This document shows, piece after piece, positions 17,077 through 25,899 of a stretch of DNA of 52,284 bases. The notes beneath the pieces were generated by a model. That model worked only from the letters and a program-made list of their open reading frames with translations. It did no database searches and had not been told where the DNA came from. The translations under genes were made by a program, and so were the position numbers. The number at the start of each line of letters is the position of its first letter. Position 1 is the stretch's first letter. Source of the stretch: JAMXLO01 sp041487355 (GTDB taxonomy: Bacteria > Pseudomonadota > Alphaproteobacteria > Acetobacterales > Acetobacteraceae). The DNA lies in the NCBI GenBank assembly GCA_041487355.1, contig JBGPND010000012.1, forward strand, positions 1-52,284. Reading direction: 5' to 3'.

Positions 17077-18276
17077 ATGAAGATCGCACGCATCGAGACA
17101 TTCCTGTTCGACCCCGGCACGGCCAAGAACCTGCTGTTCTGCCGCGTGGAGACCGCAAGCGGCATCCATGGCTGGGGCGAGGCCTATGTGACGCCCGGCA
17201 AGGAGCCGGTGATCGAACAATTGCTGCAGGGGATGGCGAAATACGTCATCGGCCGCAGCGCGTTCAACATCCGCCACACAGCGCAGGTGCTGTTCGATGA
17301 CTTCGCGATGCGCCGCGCCTCGCTCGATTTTATGTCGGCCTGGAGCGCGATCGAGATCGCGTTGTGGGACATCGTGGCAAAGCATGCCAATCTGCCGCTC
17401 TACAACATGCTGGGCGGCGCCTCGCGCGAGCGGGTGAAGGTCTATGCCAATGGATGGTCGAGCGGCACCGAGACGATCGAGCAGAACCTCGAACGCGCGC
17501 TGAAGGTCAAGGAGATGGGCTTCACCGCGCTGAAATGGGATCCGTTCCCCGGCCCCTGGCGCAGCTTCATCCACAAGGAGGACGAAGACCATGTCGTCCG
17601 CTACGTGAATGCGATGCGCGAGACGCTTGGCCCCGACTTCACTCTGCTGGTCGAAGTCCACCGCAGGCTGGCACCGATGCACGCGATCCGCATCGGCAAG
17701 CGCATCGCCGAGTTCGACGTGGGCTGGTACGAGGAGCCCTGCCTGTGTGACAATATTGAGCTGGTGGCCGAGGTGCGGCGCAACGTGCCGATCCCGATCG
17801 TCACCGGCGAGGCGATCTACTCGAAGGAGGGCTTCGCCCAGGCCCTGGCCGCGCGCGCGGCCGACATCATCAACCCCGATATCTGCAACTGCGGCGGCAT
17901 CACCGCGATGCTGGATATCGCCGCCATGGCTCAGCCGCATGCGGTGGCGGTGGCGCCGCACAACTACAATTCAACACTCGTCGGGCTTGCCGCGACGGTG
18001 CAGCTCGCCGCCATGATCCCGAATTTCTGGATCGCCGAGTGTTTCATCAATCTGAAGCCCGCCTGCGATGAGATCGCGCTGCAGCCTTTGGTGATCAAGG
18101 ACAGTTTCGTCGAACTGCCCACCACGCCGGGTCATGGCATCGACATCGATACGGAGCGCCTGCGCAAGCGGCCGTATCGCGACATGGGGGCCCGGACAGG
18201 CAAGAGCCTGCGCAGCCATACCGAGGAATTCCCGCGCAAGAACTATGTCGCCGGCGCGACGCGCACGGGATACTGA
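17077..18276 (+). CDS. Mandelate racemase/muconate lactonizing family (galactonate-dehydratase-like)
   Basis: A 399-aa enolase-superfamily enzyme. The start at 17077 (MKIARIETFLFD) has GGGGAGG upstream. The N-terminal capping domain is followed by the barrel with acidic metal ligands in LLVEVHRR, WYEEPCLCDN and PIVTGEAI, and the histidine in AVAPHNYNS, the pattern of acid-sugar dehydratases (DgoD/mandelate racemase subgroup). It removes water from a carboxylate substrate via an enolate intermediate; the exact sugar acid is unknown. The decayed amidohydrolase gene follows after 2 bp, so they once formed an operon. Confidence 0.88.
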   Translation: MKIARIETFLFDPGTAKNLLFCRVETASGIHGWGEAYVTPGKEPVIEQLLQGMAKYVIGRSAFNIRHTAQVLFDDFAMRRASLDFMSAWSAIEIALWDIVAKHANLPLYNMLGGASRERVKVYANGWSSGTETIEQNLERALKVKEMGFTALKWDPFPGPWRSFIHKEDEDHVVRYVNAMRETLGPDFTLLVEVHRRLAPMHAIRIGKRIAEFDVGWYEEPCLCDNIELVAEVRRNVPIPIVTGEAIYSKEGFAQALAARAADIINPDICNCGGITAMLDIAAMAQPHAVAVAPHNYNSTLVGLAATVQLAAMIPNFWIAECFINLKPACDEIALQPLVIKDSFVELPTTPGHGIDIDTERLRKRPYRDMGARTGKSLRSHTEEFPRKNYVAGATRTGY

Positions 18277-18278
18277 GC

Positions 18279-19069
18279 ATGTTGCCGCAGGGCGCCATCG
18301 ACTGCGACGTACACGTGTCGGTGCCTGGCATGAAGGCGCTGCTGCCCTACATGGACGACGCGTGGCGCGAGATGATCCTGACGCGCACGCCGGATGGGCT
18401 GGAGCTGGCGAGCTATCCATCCGGCGCGCCGATCTGCAATTACCTGTATGGCGCGCAGGCGGTGCACAGCGAGGACCTTGCGCAGGCGCTGTGCCGCGCG
18501 ACGAACGACTAGGTGGCGGCGGAATGGCTCGATCGCGATCCGCGCCTGCGCGCTTCCATCGTCGTGCCGACGCAGAACCCCACTTACGCCGTGGAAGAGA
18601 TCGAACGTCGCACCGGCGATGCGAACTTCGTGCAGATCATGCTGCCGTCAAAGACGATCGAGTCGCTCGGGCGCAAGCGCTATTGGCCGATCTTCGATGC
18701 GGCCGCGCGCAACGACATTCCGGTGGCGATCCACGTCAACAGCGTCGGCGGCGGGTATCCGTCTTCCGCCGCCGGCTCGACAAGCACTGGGCACGTATGC
18801 GTGACGAGGCGCTGGAATGCAAGCGGCCACCGTCGGAATACATCCGCCAGCATATCTGATTCACCACTCAGCCGATCGAGGAGCCGGAGCAGGACGAACA
18901 TCTGCGCGACACGCTGGACTGGATCGGCTGGGACCGGATCATGTTCTCCACCGACTATCCGCGCTGGGACTGCGACGATCCGCAGTCGGCATTCAGGATC
19001 AAGCTCAGTGAAGCCGCACGGTCGATGATCTTCCGCGAGAACGCATGCGCCTTGTATCGACTGGCGTGA
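18279..19069 (+). pseudogene. Amidohydrolase (amidohydrolase-2 type), decayed
   Basis: The reading begins MLPQGAIDCDVHVSVPG with an Asp-x-His metal motif and runs in frame to an amber TAG (18510-18512) after CRATND. The frame resumes at once as VAAEWLDRDPRLRASIV, so the stop probably replaces a Trp codon. After HVNSVGGGYPSS (about 18765) the frame jumps and a stretch seems deleted. The rest continues in another frame as RLDKHWARMRDEAL, meets TGA at 18857-18859, then goes on as FTTQPIEEPE to MFSTDYPRWD and ends at 19069. Two stops plus an internal deletion mark a pseudogene. Intact relatives are metal-dependent hydrolases or decarboxylases. Confidence 0.85.
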
Positions 19070-19073
19070 CCGA

Positions 19074-20933
19074 TCAACCGCGTGCCCGGTTTACATAGGC
19101 GGTGGCATCCTCGTCCAGCAGCAACCGATCCCGCCGCAGTTCGGCCACCACCTCCTGCACGCGCGCGACGTAAGCCTCGTGGCTCGGATAACGTTCCGCG
19201 AGCGATGGGCGCGGATCGGCCGACTGCTCGCGTTCGGCCTGCGTGGCGGCGAAAGCCAGGAACGTGCCTTCGCGATCGGCCAGTTCGCCTGCCGGCAGCG
19301 GTGGCTTGTAGAGATTCCAGCCGGTGAACGTGCCGCGCGGCGCCGCGATGTCGGGCAGTCTGATGCCCGCGACCTCGTTGCCATCGGCATTCAACCGCGG
19401 CACCAAGGCGCGCCAGGTGCGTGTCTGTGGCTGGGGATTTGTCCAGTCGCCGAGCGGCGACACGTCATTCGCGGTACGTGGCGGCACGAGGCTGGCAAGC
19501 GCCGGCCACTTGACGGCTTCGGCCGCCGTCAGCGTGCCATCGTCGATGCGTGGCAGGCGCGACGGTGGCGGCTCGCGTCCGCTCGCCACCCATTCATCCA
19601 GCGCGATCAGCAGCGCGCGGATGGCCGGCATCGGATCGTGCCAGTTGCGCGGATTGGTGCATGGACCCGGATCGCGCGGCATCCCGGCCTTGCCGCCATG
19701 CTGCGTGCCGGGAACATAATAGCCGCGCACATTCGCCGGCAGCGCGACGTCACGCTTCCCGTCGGGGTCGGTGTGTAGCAGCGAGGCACCCTTCTGCCAG
19801 TACTCTGTCGAGGTGTTGGTCTCAATCAGCTTGGGATCGCTGTCGTCGCCGCGCAGCAAAGCGCCGGAGCTGCCGCCGATGGGATCCGTGAGAGTCGCGC
19901 TGGAGAACGGGAACTGCACCTCGGGGAAGTCGTGGTCCTCATGCCAGGTCCGTGTGCGCGCGGGCTGGCCGAACTCCGTGTTGTGGAACACCCGACCGAT
20001 GCCTGCGACATGCGTGAACACGCCGTCGAACACGCGCGCACCGCCCTCGTCCCGGTTGAAGCCTTGCGCGATATGGTCGCGCAGATAGCGTCCGGCCTGA
20101 GAGATGCCAAAAGCCAGCGCATGCTCCATCGGGCGCCCGAGCAGGTCGCGCCCCGCCGCGGGGTAACGCAGATGGCTGATGATGTCGCGCGTCGCGGCAA
20201 AGCCGATGCCGAGGACGCGCGGCTTCGTCGCCTGGTAATACAGTTCGTAGATCGACCCAGGCTCCGGCAGCGTGCCTTCCGGCAGCAGCCGCACGGTGCG
20301 GGCGTCAACGAACTCGCAAGCCGGAACGTCGTGTCGCGGCGCTGTCTGGGTCCGCCGCACGGTCAGGCGCGCGTCCCGCGGATCGAGGCTCGCCGTCTCG
20401 TATGACAGGCGGAAGCGCTCCAGCGCACCGCCACGCGTTCCGGAGATGAACTCCTCGCGGATGCGCCGCACGATCGGCGCGGCATTATCCGTTGCCACCG
20501 GCACATCCAGACCGAGCCCGCCATTGACACGCGGCGCGCCGGGATCCCAGCCAGACCACACCAGCGTGAAGCCGCGTCGGAGCGGCAGCGCATTGCCGAG
20601 GTCGGCCGCGGTCTGCGGTTGGTTGCCCGCCTTGCCGCCGCACAGATTGGCAAACAGCATGATGCGGCCACGGTTGTTCACTTCATACAGGATGCGGCCA
20701 TTGCCACGTTCTGGATTGGCCGGACGCAGGATGCAGATGTCGCTGCGGTACTCGACGCAGCCGCGTGCGTTGCGCGGCGCCTTATCGATATTGATGATGC
20801 CGACGTTGCCGGGATGCGCTGGATCGAGCTCGCCGATCGCCACGCCATCCAGCCGCTCGTACGCCCCGATGTCGCCGAACGAGGCGCCGCCGACGAACGG
20901 CGTGCGCGCGCTGATTTCGATTGCAGTTATCAT
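19074..20933 (-). CDS. Alpha/beta hydrolase domain-containing protein, 619 aa
   Basis: A large 619-aa protein of the family known as alpha/beta hydrolase domain-containing (Abhydrolase_10 type). Seen in it: ISARTPFVGGASFGDIGAYERLDG at the N-terminus, YEVNNRGR, LVWSGWDPG, and GISQAGRYLRDHIAQGFN (about 277-294), where the serine of the Gly-x-Ser region is the likely nucleophile. The family is poorly characterised. No signal peptide is seen. It converges on the amidohydrolase remnant and is the last gene of a minus-strand run with the CoA-transferase and binding-protein genes. Confidence 0.78.
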   Translation of the reverse strand: MITAIEISARTPFVGGASFGDIGAYERLDGVAIGELDPAHPGNVGIINIDKAPRNARGCVEYRSDICILRPANPERGNGRILYEVNNRGRIMLFANLCGGKAGNQPQTAADLGNALPLRRGFTLVWSGWDPGAPRVNGGLGLDVPVATDNAAPIVRRIREEFISGTRGGALERFRLSYETASLDPRDARLTVRRTQTAPRHDVPACEFVDARTVRLLPEGTLPEPGSIYELYYQATKPRVLGIGFAATRDIISHLRYPAAGRDLLGRPMEHALAFGISQAGRYLRDHIAQGFNRDEGGARVFDGVFTHVAGIGRVFHNTEFGQPARTRTWHEDHDFPEVQFPFSSATLTDPIGGSSGALLRGDDSDPKLIETNTSTEYWQKGASLLHTDPDGKRDVALPANVRGYYVPGTQHGGKAGMPRDPGPCTNPRNWHDPMPAIRALLIALDEWVASGREPPPSRLPRIDDGTLTAAEAVKWPALASLVPPRTANDVSPLGDWTNPQPQTRTWRALVPRLNADGNEVAGIRLPDIAAPRGTFTGWNLYKPPLPAGELADREGTFLAFAATQAEREQSADPRPSLAERYPSHEAYVARVQEVVAELRRDRLLLDEDATAYVNRARG

Positions 20934-20954
20934 CGCGTGGCTCCCTCACCCCGG

Positions 20955-20978
20955 CCCTCTCCCGCACGCGGGAGAGGG
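20955..20978. repeat. Short GC-rich hairpin repeat
   Basis: CCCTCTCCCGC (20955-20965) pairs with GCGGGAGAGGG (20968-20978). It lies in the 57-bp gap between the solute-binding-protein stop and the hydrolase start. This form (CCCTCTCCCGC...) is a common intergenic repeat in proteobacteria and may attenuate transcription between the two genes. Confidence 0.6.
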
Positions 20979-20990
20979 AGGATCAAAAAA

Positions 20991-22325
20991 TCAGCGCACG
21001 AAGCCGGATAGTTCCTCTTCCGCCCAGGCAATAGCCTGATCGATCGACTGGCCGGAGAACAGCTTCGCGAACATCTTCGGCATCACGCCGCGGCTGTAAA
21101 TTTGCACCGCGATCTCCGGCGGCGCCGGCGTTCCGGCGACATGCGGGCGCGCGTGATGCGATGGCCGGATCGGGTAGTGGTATACGGTGCCGCGTGGCGG
21201 CTCGACCTCCTCCCAGATCTTGAAATCCAGCATGCTGTCGAACGGCGGGACGTCGAAGCCTTCCACCTTTCGCGTGCGCTCTTCCACCTGCTCCCGCTCG
21301 GACAGGAACGCCAGCAGTTCCTTGGCCGCCGTCTTGTTCTGGCTGAACGACCAGATGCCCCAGAAATAGGGATTATACGCCACGAACCGCCCCTTCGGTC
21401 CACGCGGGGCGGAAAACGTCCAGCAGTCGCGCGCGACCTGCGGGGCGTCGCGCTTTGCCACAGCCCAAGCGGAAGGTGGATTGAAGATCAGCGCGCTCTG
21501 GCCGGAGATCAGCGCGCGGTTGTTGGACGCGCTGTCATACGCCATCACGTCCTTGGGCAGGAACTTCACGAGTTGCTGGCCATATTCCATCACCTGCCGC
21601 ACTTCATCGGAATGGATGGTGACGTTGCCCTTGGCATCGACCAACTCGGCGCCGAAGGACGCGAACAGGCAACCATGAAAATCCACGGCGTCGCCGCAAT
21701 CCGACAGCCCAAGCGCGAACGGCATGCCCGCCTTGTGGCAGGCCTCCGCTGCTTTCAGATGCGCATCCCACGTCCACGCGTCCGCACCCGACGTGTATTC
21801 ATTTGTCACCGGATACATCGCCAGTACGTCGAGGCCGGCCTTATCCTTCAATACGCCGATACGCCCGCACGGCGGCTGGTTCTGCGCACCAGAATTGCTC
21901 GGGACCGCCATCCAATGGCCATTGATCCTGGCGAGATACTCGCACACCTCGTTGATCGGTCCGTACTTCGCGATCAGCCGCTGCAGCACGTCATCGACCG
22001 GCTCGAAGGCGCGAGCGTGGTTGTGCACCTCCCATACCGGCAGCGCGATCGCGTCGTGGCCGGTCTTCGCCTGGTCCTCCGCTGCCGCGGTGATCACCAG
22101 CTTGTTGCCGGCGCTCATGTAGTCGGTGGTGACTTCCACCTTGTTCTTTTGCGCCCAGGCATTGATCTGCTTGGACATCGCGTCGTTGCCGCCAGGCACC
22201 CAATGGTCCCAGAAGGCGAGCGCGAGCTTCCCGGCCGCGCCGGCTGTGCGGATATGCACCAGCGGCAAGGCGGCGGTGCCGGCGCCGATCTGCAGGGCGC
22301 GTCGACGTGTGAACTGAGTCGTCAT
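20991..22325 (-). CDS. Extracellular solute-binding protein (family 1), Tat-exported
   Basis: A 444-aa ABC-transporter substrate-binding protein. The start at 22325 (MTTQFTRRRALQIGAG) has GGGAGGA eight bases upstream and gives a twin-arginine signal (RRRALQI) with a hydrophobic run to AAGKL. The rest has the two-lobe pattern of sugar- or organic-ligand-binding proteins: FWDHWVPGGNDAMSKQINAW and AVPSNSGAQ near the hinge, then PYFWGIWSFSQNKTAAKELLAFL. No permease or ATPase gene is adjacent, so its membrane partners must lie elsewhere. It follows the CoA-transferase subunits and probably captures their substrate or a precursor. Confidence 0.88.
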   Translation of the reverse strand: MTTQFTRRRALQIGAGTAALPLVHIRTAGAAGKLALAFWDHWVPGGNDAMSKQINAWAQKNKVEVTTDYMSAGNKLVITAAAEDQAKTGHDAIALPVWEVHNHARAFEPVDDVLQRLIAKYGPINEVCEYLARINGHWMAVPSNSGAQNQPPCGRIGVLKDKAGLDVLAMYPVTNEYTSGADAWTWDAHLKAAEACHKAGMPFALGLSDCGDAVDFHGCLFASFGAELVDAKGNVTIHSDEVRQVMEYGQQLVKFLPKDVMAYDSASNNRALISGQSALIFNPPSAWAVAKRDAPQVARDCWTFSAPRGPKGRFVAYNPYFWGIWSFSQNKTAAKELLAFLSEREQVEERTRKVEGFDVPPFDSMLDFKIWEEVEPPRGTVYHYPIRPSHHARPHVAGTPAPPEIAVQIYSRGVMPKMFAKLFSGQSIDQAIAWAEEELSGFVR

Positions 22326-22345
22326 TGTCGGTTCCTCCCCCTTGA

Positions 22346-23005
22346 TCACTGATCACTGACAACCAGCTTCGCCTCGGTGCGCGCCTGCAGCGCCTCCAGC
22401 GTCAGCCCGGGAATCATATCGCGCACGACGAAGCCGCGCGGCGTCACGTCAAGCACGGCGAGATTGGTGTAGACGCGCTTCACCACCGCCTTGGCGGTCA
22501 GCGGATATGTGCAGCGGTGCCGGAGGCGCGGTTCACCCTCCTTGGTGGTATGCTCCATCACCACCCAGAGCCGCTTCGCGCCTATCGCAAGATCCATCGC
22601 GCCGCCGACCTGCTTCACCGGTTCGTCGGCCGAGCGCGCCCAGTTGGCGATGTCGCCATTTTCCGCCACCTCGAACGCGCCGAGCACGCACAGATCCAGA
22701 TGCCCGCCGCGGGCAATGGCAAAACTGTCGGCGTGATGCACATAGGACCCGCCGGTGCGCAGCGTCACATGCGTCGTGCTGGCATTGATCAGGAACGGGT
22801 TCACCTGATCGGGCGGCGGCGCAGGGCCGACACCGATTACGCCATTCTCGGCATGGAAGATCACCTCGCGATCGGCCGGGACGAAGTCGGCGATATGCGT
22901 CGGAACGCCGATGCCGAGATTGACCAGCCAGCCTTCCGGAATGTCGCGCGCCGCGCGTTCGGCCATGCCGTTGCGATCGAGCGGCGTGAATTCGCTGTCT
23001 GCCAT
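22346..23005 (-). CDS. 3-oxoacid CoA-transferase, beta subunit
   Basis: A 219-aa subunit B of a family I CoA-transferase. LVNLGIGVPTHIADFVP (about 27-43) and the catalytic-glutamate motif ENGVIGVGPAP (about 53-63) are diagnostic; GAMDLAIGAKRLWVVMEHT is a further conserved block. The enzyme moves CoA between an acyl-CoA, usually succinyl-CoA, and a free carboxylic acid such as a 3-oxoacid. Its A subunit lies 12 bp upstream and the pair is co-transcribed. The acceptor acid cannot be told from sequence. Confidence 0.92.
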   Translation of the reverse strand: MADSEFTPLDRNGMAERAARDIPEGWLVNLGIGVPTHIADFVPADREVIFHAENGVIGVGPAPPPDQVNPFLINASTTHVTLRTGGSYVHHADSFAIARGGHLDLCVLGAFEVAENGDIANWARSADEPVKQVGGAMDLAIGAKRLWVVMEHTTKEGEPRLRHRCTYPLTAKAVVKRVYTNLAVLDVTPRGFVVRDMIPGLTLEALQARTEAKLVVSDQ

Positions 23006-23017
23006 ACTCGTTGTCCC

Positions 23018-23677
23018 TCAGCCTGGCACGTGCAGCACACGATCGACGAAGATGCCTGGCGTCACCACGCTCTCCGGCGAAATCTCGCCCAGGGCCGCGA
23101 CGTTGCGAGTCATGGCGATGGTCAGCGTCGCGGCCATCGCCATAACCGGGTTCAGGTTCCGTGCGCTGTCGCGATAGGTCAGGTTGCCCCAGCGGTCGGC
23201 ACACCACGCCTCGATCAGTGCGACATTGCCTGGCAACGGATACTCGAGCAGACAGAGCCTGCCGCCGATCTCGCGCGTCTCGCGGCCTTCGGCCAGCAGG
23301 GTATCCGCACCGGTCGGCGTGTAGAAGCCGGTGATGCCGGCACCGGCCGCGCGCATGCGTTCGGCGAGCGTGCCCTGGGGCACGATTTCCACGTCCAGAT
23401 CGCCGCGCTGGAACAGCCGGCCGGCAAGGCTCGCGGGACGCACGAAGCTGCAGATCAGCCTGCGCACACGGCCGAGCGATAGAAGCCGCTCGATCGCGCT
23501 GCCGTCACGCCCGCCGGCGACCACGACGATCGTCAGGTCGCGCGCGCCCCGCTCTATCAGGCCATCGAGCAGTGGCGTGGGAATTCCGACGTCGCCGAAG
23601 CCGCCGAGCAAAACGGTCGATCCATCGGCGATTCCCGCCATGGCATCGGCCATGGAATGCACGAACTTGTCGATCAT
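23018..23677 (-). CDS. 3-oxoacid CoA-transferase, alpha subunit
   Basis: A 219-aa subunit A. The start at 23677 gives MIDKFVHSMADAMAGIADG; the frame is open to 23806 but that stretch is the leader of the divergent transporter. The LLGGFGDVGIPTPL motif (about 24-37) is the CoA-transferase A signature, and GFYTPTGADTLLAEG and LEYPLPGNVALIEAW follow as expected. The usual N-N-A-G stretch is replaced by VVAGGRDGS, which may shift substrate choice. It is the first gene of the pair and is divergent from the MFS transporter, which may import the substrate. Confidence 0.9.
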   Translation of the reverse strand: MIDKFVHSMADAMAGIADGSTVLLGGFGDVGIPTPLLDGLIERGARDLTIVVVAGGRDGSAIERLLSLGRVRRLICSFVRPASLAGRLFQRGDLDVEIVPQGTLAERMRAAGAGITGFYTPTGADTLLAEGRETREIGGRLCLLEYPLPGNVALIEAWCADRWGNLTYRDSARNLNPVMAMAATLTIAMTRNVAALGEISPESVVTPGIFVDRVLHVPG

Positions 23678-23828
23678 AGGGTAAGCGTAGCGCGTATTCG
23701 GCCGAACTGGAAACCGACAACCCCTGTCATGACAGACGCCTCGGAGGCGGCGCGGCAGCCGGCGAGGGTTTCCAGCCTGCGTGCCCCTCCCTATAGTTTC
23801 GTTCAATCACGGTTGGGGGGAGGATGCC

Positions 23829-25145
23829 ATGCGGAACGTCGCACAGCCCATGTCGGCACCGGGGGTGACGGAAGACGCCGTGACGATCCGTCGCGCCGTA
23901 GTCGCCTGCGCGATCGGACAGGTGTTCGAAATCTTCGACTTCGTCATCTACGGCTTCTTCGCGGTTGCGATCGGGCGCGCGTTCTTCCCGTCCACCGATC
24001 CGATTGCCTCGTTGCTCGCGAGTTTCGCTACCTTCGCGGTGGGCTTCCTGATGCGTCCGGTGGGCGCGATGGTCATCGGCTGGTACGGCGACCGTTTCGG
24101 CCGCCGCAAGGCGCTGGTGGTGACGATCGGGCTGATGGCCGCCGCCACCGGTCTCACGGGGCTGATCCCATCCTATGCCGCGATCGGACTGCTCGGGCCG
24201 ATCCTGCTGGTGATCTGCCGCATGCTGCAGGGCTTCTCCACCGGCGGCGAATGGGGCGGCGCCGCCGCATTCCTGGTGGAGCATGCGCCAGCCGGACGGC
24301 GCGGGCTGATCGGCAGTCTGCAACAGGCGGCGACCGCGATCGGCGCGATGTCCGCCACGTTCTCGGCGGCAATCCTGACCACGACTCTGAGTGCCGACAG
24401 CTTCTTCGCCTGGGGCTGGCGCATTCCGTTCCTGATCGGCTTCGTGCTCGGCCCCGTCGGCTACTATCTGCGCACCCGCGTCGCGGAAACGCCGGCGTTC
24501 CAGCGCGCGGTGGCGAGCCAGACCATCACGCGCATGCCGCTTGCCGAAGCGTTCACCACGCATGGCTGGGTGTTCCTGTCCGCCTTCGGCCTGTCGATCA
24601 TCGGCTGCGTCATCAACTACGTGTTCCTGGTGTTCCTGCCGAGCTTCGCGTCGCAGACACTGAAGATCGATCTGAGTTATGCGCTTTGGTCCACCACGCT
24701 GGCCGGTTTGATCTACCTGGTGCTGACACCGGTCGTCGGCCACTACTCGGACCGCGTGGGCCGCAAGCCGATGATGCTGGCTTGCGCCGTGCTCGCCTTC
24801 GTCATGGCGTATCCGCTGTTCCTGCTCCTCGAGACACATCCGAACTTTTGGGGGCTGCTGGTGGTGCAGGCGACCGCGCAGACCGTGCTGACGCTCTACA
24901 CCGGGGTGATCTCGACGATCCTGTCGGAGATGTTCCCGACCAATGTGCGCTACACGGCTCTGTCGGTCAGCTATGGCTTCGCTGTGGCGATCTTCGGCGG
25001 CTTCGCGCCGTATATCTCGACCTTCCTGGTGCGCGTGACGGGCGATCCGCTGGCACCGAGCTTCTATGTGATGGCGGCGGCGCTGGCGAGCGGCATTGCG
25101 GTGCTGTTCGTGCATGAGCGGCACCGCGCCCCGGCGCTGGCGTAA
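23829..25145 (+). CDS. MFS transporter, metabolite:H+ symporter (MHS) type
   Basis: A 438-aa inner-membrane carrier with about 12 hydrophobic segments. GWYGDRFGRRKALV after segment 2 is the MFS signature loop, and EIFDFVIYGFFA, the FSTGGEWGGAA motif and the VAETPAF loop are hallmarks of the MHS/ShiA-ProP-KgtP branch, which imports carboxylates, shikimate or osmolytes with protons. The start at 23829 has GGGGAGG upstream. It is divergent from the CoA-transferase genes and 10 bp before an alpha/beta hydrolase, so it is a good candidate to import the acid that these enzymes process. Confidence 0.92.
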   Translation: MRNVAQPMSAPGVTEDAVTIRRAVVACAIGQVFEIFDFVIYGFFAVAIGRAFFPSTDPIASLLASFATFAVGFLMRPVGAMVIGWYGDRFGRRKALVVTIGLMAAATGLTGLIPSYAAIGLLGPILLVICRMLQGFSTGGEWGGAAAFLVEHAPAGRRGLIGSLQQAATAIGAMSATFSAAILTTTLSADSFFAWGWRIPFLIGFVLGPVGYYLRTRVAETPAFQRAVASQTITRMPLAEAFTTHGWVFLSAFGLSIIGCVINYVFLVFLPSFASQTLKIDLSYALWSTTLAGLIYLVLTPVVGHYSDRVGRKPMMLACAVLAFVMAYPLFLLLETHPNFWGLLVVQATAQTVLTLYTGVISTILSEMFPTNVRYTALSVSYGFAVAIFGGFAPYISTFLVRVTGDPLAPSFYVMAAALASGIAVLFVHERHRAPALA

Positions 25146-25155
25146 GGAGACGACC

Positions 25156-25845
25156 ATGGCAAATTTCGTGTTGATCCACGGAGCGTATCAGGGCGGCTGG
25201 ATCTGGCAGCGCGTGGTGGCGCGGCTGACGGCGGCCGGGCATACGGTGTTCGCGCCGACGCTCGACGGCTGCGCCGAACGCCGCCATGCGCTGCGTCCCG
25301 GCATCTCCACCGAGACGCACGCCGCGGAGATCGCCGAACTGCTGTTCTTTCAGGACCTGCGCGACGTCGTGCTGGTCGGCACCAGCAGCGGCGGCATGGT
25401 CGTGTGCAAGGCGGCGGAACTGGCACGCGAGCGGATCGGCCGGCTGGTGTTCGCCGATGCGCTGATGCTGTTCGATGGCGAGAGCATCCCCGACATCGTC
25501 AAGCGTCCGACTGCGGTGACGACAGACCTGGCGACCGGGCCTTCGCGCGAGGACGCGGCAGGCAGGATGTTCGCCAGTCTTGATGACGCGACGAAAGCCT
25601 GGGCGCTGGAGCGCTACACGCCGCATCCGGTCGCGGCGATGCGGGACAAGGTGAAGCTGCCCAGTTTCTGGCAGCAGAAGTGGCTGACGATGGTCATCTG
25701 GTGCAGCCAGGCGGTGAACCCGGGGCAGGCACACCAGCGCCGTGCAGCCGATCGCCTTGGCGCCAAGTGGCACGAGCTGGATACCGGCCACTACCCAATG
25801 CTGACCGCGGCGGACCAACTGTCGCGGCTGATCATGGAAGGATAG
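25156..25845 (+). CDS. Alpha/beta fold hydrolase (EstC / hydroxynitrile-lyase-like)
   Basis: A 229-aa serine hydrolase. The start at 25156 follows TAAGGAGACGACC, which contains the transporter stop and the ribosome site. VLIHGAYQGGWIWQRV (about 5-20) is the oxyanion region, GTSSGGMV (about 75-82) carries the nucleophile serine, and the histidine is in DTGHYPML near the C-terminus. It belongs to the plant methylesterase / hydroxynitrile-lyase-like group whose bacterial members are esterases. Co-transcribed with the MHS transporter, it may open an imported ester or lactone. Confidence 0.87.
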   Translation: MANFVLIHGAYQGGWIWQRVVARLTAAGHTVFAPTLDGCAERRHALRPGISTETHAAEIAELLFFQDLRDVVLVGTSSGGMVVCKAAELARERIGRLVFADALMLFDGESIPDIVKRPTAVTTDLATGPSREDAAGRMFASLDDATKAWALERYTPHPVAAMRDKVKLPSFWQQKWLTMVIWCSQAVNPGQAHQRRAADRLGAKWHELDTGHYPMLTAADQLSRLIMEG

Positions 25846-25899
25846 GGCGCCGCTCCCGCTCGCGGAGCCCACATCCGAGCGTGTGCGCTTCGTCCTGTT

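Noticed and set aside
16987..17961. Upstream extension of the enoyl-CoA hydratase frame
   Set aside because: It runs antisense through the enolase-superfamily gene; the real start at 16986 has a good ribosome site and a family-like N-terminus.
18510..18512. TAG in the amidohydrolase as a recoded amino acid
   Set aside because: A second stop of another type and a frame-changing deletion in the same gene point to decay rather than recoding.
23657..25117. 486-codon plus-strand frame overlapping the MFS transporter
   Set aside because: Arg-rich, no membrane segments; the overlapping frame encodes a clear MHS transporter.
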